NCBI GenBank assembly: GCA_025354985.1
Contig: JANXLU010000087.1
Span: 18,813 to 82,812, forward strand
From: Chloroflexota bacterium
GTDB taxonomy: Bacteria; Chloroflexota; Anaerolineae; J036; Brachytrichaceae
Direction of reading: 5' to 3'
Length of the DNA stretch: 64,000 nucleotides
The notes beneath the pieces were generated by a model that was not told the origin of the DNA, did not search any database, and saw only the letters and a program-made list of their open reading frames with translations. The translations under genes and the position numbers were made by a program. Positions 62,291 through 64,000 of the stretch are shown here, one piece after another (the stretch's first letter is position 1; each line of letters opens with the position of its first letter).

Positions 62291-63178
62291 ATGTCATACT
62301 TCGACGCTGTGAAAGATCGCGCTCATCAACTCCAGCTTCTGCGTGACGTTGCTTTTATCGCGGCGGGTGCGCTAGTGCAGGCAATAAGCGTGGTTATGTT
62401 CTTTAATCCGGCAGATTTGGCGCCGGGCGGTATCAGTGGTGTCGCACTGATTCTAAACAGAATATTTGGGTTGCCAATTGGCGTGCTGATCCTCGTCTTA
62501 AACCTGCCCCTGTTCGCACTTGGTATGCGCTATTTGGGCGGATGGAAATTTCTTGCGCGCACCGTGTCGGCCACCCTGCTATATTCCCTGATGACCACGG
62601 TATTGGAACAAACACATTGGGTGCGACCAATTACCAATGATCTTGTTCTGAATACGCTATATGGCGCCATTATTGGTGGCTTTGGATCCGGCCTGGTGCT
62701 ACGTGCACGCGCAACCACTGGAGGCACGGACATACTGGCGCTGCTGCTTATGCGCGCGCGCGGCATACCCCTCAGTCAGAGTTACGTCATCACGGACGCT
62801 GCCGTCTTTATCGCTGCAGGGGCGGCATTTGGATGGGACAAGGCGTTGTATGCGTTTATCGCCAATTACATTGGAGGGCTTGCGGCCGAGGCAACCAGTT
62901 CGGGCGCCAACGTCAGCCGCACGGCCATCATTATTTCAAGCGCTCCGGACGACATAGCGCAGCAGGTGCTCCGCGATATGAAGCGCGGAGTGACTCAATG
63001 GACGGGAACCGGAAAATATACAAACCAGGAGCGGCCAATTCTCTTTGTAGTTGTGGGTCGCGCTGAAATAGCCACGTTAAAGGCCATCGTTCACGAGATT
63101 GATCCGTTCGCCTTTGTGGTCATTGGACAGGCCCAGGAGGTATTTGGAGAGGGCTTCAAGCGCCTTGATCGGGAGTAG
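62291..63178 (+). CDS. YitT-family membrane protein with DUF2179 domain
   Basis: From ATG 62291 the protein has 295 residues; an in-frame ATG at 62189 would add a poorly conserved 34-residue leader. Five or six helices carry the YitT pattern: NPADLAPGGISGVALILNRI, LPIGVLILVLNLPLFALG, IIGGFGSGLVLRARATTGGT. A C-terminal cytosolic DUF2179 domain follows (GVTQWTGTGKYTNQERPILF). The transported substrate of the family is not established. The last 23 bases overlap the convergent rpe gene. Confidence 0.92.
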   Translation: MSYFDAVKDRAHQLQLLRDVAFIAAGALVQAISVVMFFNPADLAPGGISGVALILNRIFGLPIGVLILVLNLPLFALGMRYLGGWKFLARTVSATLLYSLMTTVLEQTHWVRPITNDLVLNTLYGAIIGGFGSGLVLRARATTGGTDILALLLMRARGIPLSQSYVITDAAVFIAAGAAFGWDKALYAFIANYIGGLAAEATSSGANVSRTAIIISSAPDDIAQQVLRDMKRGVTQWTGTGKYTNQERPILFVVVGRAEIATLKAIVHEIDPFAFVVIGQAQEVFGEGFKRLDRE

Positions 63179-63836
63179 GGGACTGCGCGCCCCTTAGTCC
63201 ATCTACGCTCGCGGCTATGGACTTCTTTTCATTAAATACTGCGCTTCCAACCACCACGATGCTGGCGCCAGCGCGTGCCACGCTGGCAATCGTTTCTGTA
63301 TTCACCCCACCATCGACTTCGAGCTCGGCATGACTGCCAATTTCCATCATCATCGCCCGCACACGCGAGATGCGCGCAAGCGAACCAGGAATGAATTTTT
63401 GACCGCCAAATCCCGGCTCTACCGACATAAGCAATACAAGGTCTACCAACGGTAAAACGTCGTCCAACACTGTCAGTGGCGTTAACGGATTAAGTGCCAC
63501 GCCCGGCTGCAGACCAAGATCGCGGATCCGTTGCAAGGTGCGAAACAGATGCGGACAGGCCTCAACATGTACGATGATACGCCGCATTCCTGCGTCGCGG
63601 TAATCACCGATATATTGATCGGCGTTTGTGACCATAAGATGCGCTTCGCACGGTAGCGAGATTGACCGGGCCACCGCGTTGCAAACCAGCGGCCCAAAAC
63701 TGGTGTTTGGCACAAAGTTGCCATCCATAACATCTAGGTGCATCCAGTCGCATCCGGCCTGTGCCGCATCGCGCACCTGGTCGCCCAGACACCGAAAATC
63801 GGCGGTCAAAATTGAAGGAGAAAGTTTTAATTTCAT
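63156..63836 (-). CDS. rpe: Ribulose-phosphate 3-epimerase
   Basis: The 226-residue TIM-barrel enzyme interconverts ribulose-5-phosphate and xylulose-5-phosphate. Signatures are KLSPSILTADFRCLGDQV, the metal-site WMHLDVMDGNFVPNTSFGP, EAHLMVTNADQYI, LLMSVEPGFGGQKFIP, and the phosphate-binding ELEVDGGVNTETI. Full length. Its 3' end overlaps the YitT gene on the other strand by 23 nt. CCTATA lies 7 nt before the ATG and may be its -10 box. Confidence 0.96.
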   Translation of the reverse strand: MKLKLSPSILTADFRCLGDQVRDAAQAGCDWMHLDVMDGNFVPNTSFGPLVCNAVARSISLPCEAHLMVTNADQYIGDYRDAGMRRIIVHVEACPHLFRTLQRIRDLGLQPGVALNPLTPLTVLDDVLPLVDLVLLMSVEPGFGGQKFIPGSLARISRVRAMMMEIGSHAELEVDGGVNTETIASVARAGASIVVVGSAVFNEKKSIAASVDGLRGAQSPTPDQGA

Positions 63837-63874
63837 ACCGGTCTATAGGCCAAAGCCTGTGCACCACATACGGC

Positions 63875-64000
63875 CTACCTGACGGGTGTGATGGCCCGCA
63901 TCAGCTCCGCCTGCGTAGGATAGTCACTGACGTCCGACGAATAATATGCAAACAGCACGCGTCGATTTGAATCTAGCACAAACGTGCCCGGCAACCGCAG
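63875..64000 (-). CDS. Peroxiredoxin-like (AhpC/TSA-type) protein, C-terminal part
   Basis: The last 41 codons of a gene that continues beyond the window end at the TAG 63875-63877. The visible piece starts LRLPGTFVLDSNRRVLFAYY and continues SSDVSDYP, then a helix TQAELMRAI. The LPGTFVLDSNRRV strand-turn with the following beta strand is the cis-Pro region and last strand of thioredoxin-fold peroxiredoxin-like proteins. The peroxidatic cysteine lies outside the window, so the call is limited to the fold. It is 38 bp upstream of rpe on the same strand. Confidence 0.65.
   Translation of the reverse strand: MRLPGTFVLDSNRRVLFAYYSSDVSDYPTQAELMRAITPVR

Noticed and set aside
1..64000. CRISPR arrays, insertion sequences or prophage genes
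   Set aside because: No regularly spaced direct repeats, transposases, integrases, terminal inverted repeats or phage structural genes were seen.

Overview
This 64 kb window is a compact stretch of bacterial chromosome, about 55 percent GC by eye. It carries roughly 50 protein genes, one tRNA and two decayed genes. Gene content points to an uncultured member of the Chloroflexota. The clues are an F420-0:glutamate ligase, a CcmB haem exporter subunit, a MoxR/DUF58 pair, two caspase-like proteases, exported proteins ending in a short hydrophobic 'YxPxVxR'-like tail behind T/P-rich linkers, and few Shine-Dalgarno sequences. The phylum call is an inference from content, not from a marker gene.

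Layout. 0-9.4 kb: tail of a zinc-free NADP oxidoreductase, tRNA-Gln with a strong terminator, a nucleotide-sugar dehydrogenase, a heterodimeric ABC exporter, an MGDG-synthase-like glycosyltransferase and a large GT-C-type membrane protein. 9.4-12.5 kb: remnant of a sugar ABC permease, an M20 peptidase, an internally deleted methyltransferase relic and rfbA. 12.5-16.3 kb: an exported haem-c protein related to the hydrazine synthase alpha subunit, and a MATE pump. 16.3-26.9 kb: a DsbA/FrnE-type protein whose first redox cysteine codon is UGA (probable selenoprotein), a caspase with a C-terminal adaptor-like domain, glmS, an SH3b-glycosidase, ccmB, a second caspase, and a secreted HExxH protein. 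26.9-33.8 kb: a minus-strand operon of a subtilisin with a glycogen-binding-like domain, two MocA/inositol-dehydrogenase-type enzymes, a single-chain desaturase-Rieske-NqrF reductase, and ThuA. 33.8-51 kb: fmt, a PfkB kinase, an EamA transporter, a second haem protein, uvrB, a glycosidase, a HIT protein, DUF58/MoxR, a class A PBP and a second HExxH protein. 51-64 kb: aat, two PLP enzymes, a lipoprotein, a dolichol-phosphate-mannose-synthase-like enzyme, cofE, parAB, an aldo/keto reductase, a polysaccharide deacetylase, EamA, YitT, rpe and the end of a peroxiredoxin-like gene.

Three things stand out. First, the UGA codon lies exactly at the first position of a CPWC-type redox motif, is followed at the right distance by a small hairpin, and the gene has a promoter placed to start translation upstream of it. 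Second, the 761-residue membrane oxygenase carries its own Rieske and flavin reductase modules and sits beside two MocA-like dehydrogenases; it resembles rhizopine MocD, MocE and MocF collapsed into one chain. Third, at least thirteen genes have a TATAAT-like hexamer ending 7 or 8 nt before the start codon, so leaderless transcription seems to be the rule here. That spacing also helps to fix doubtful starts.
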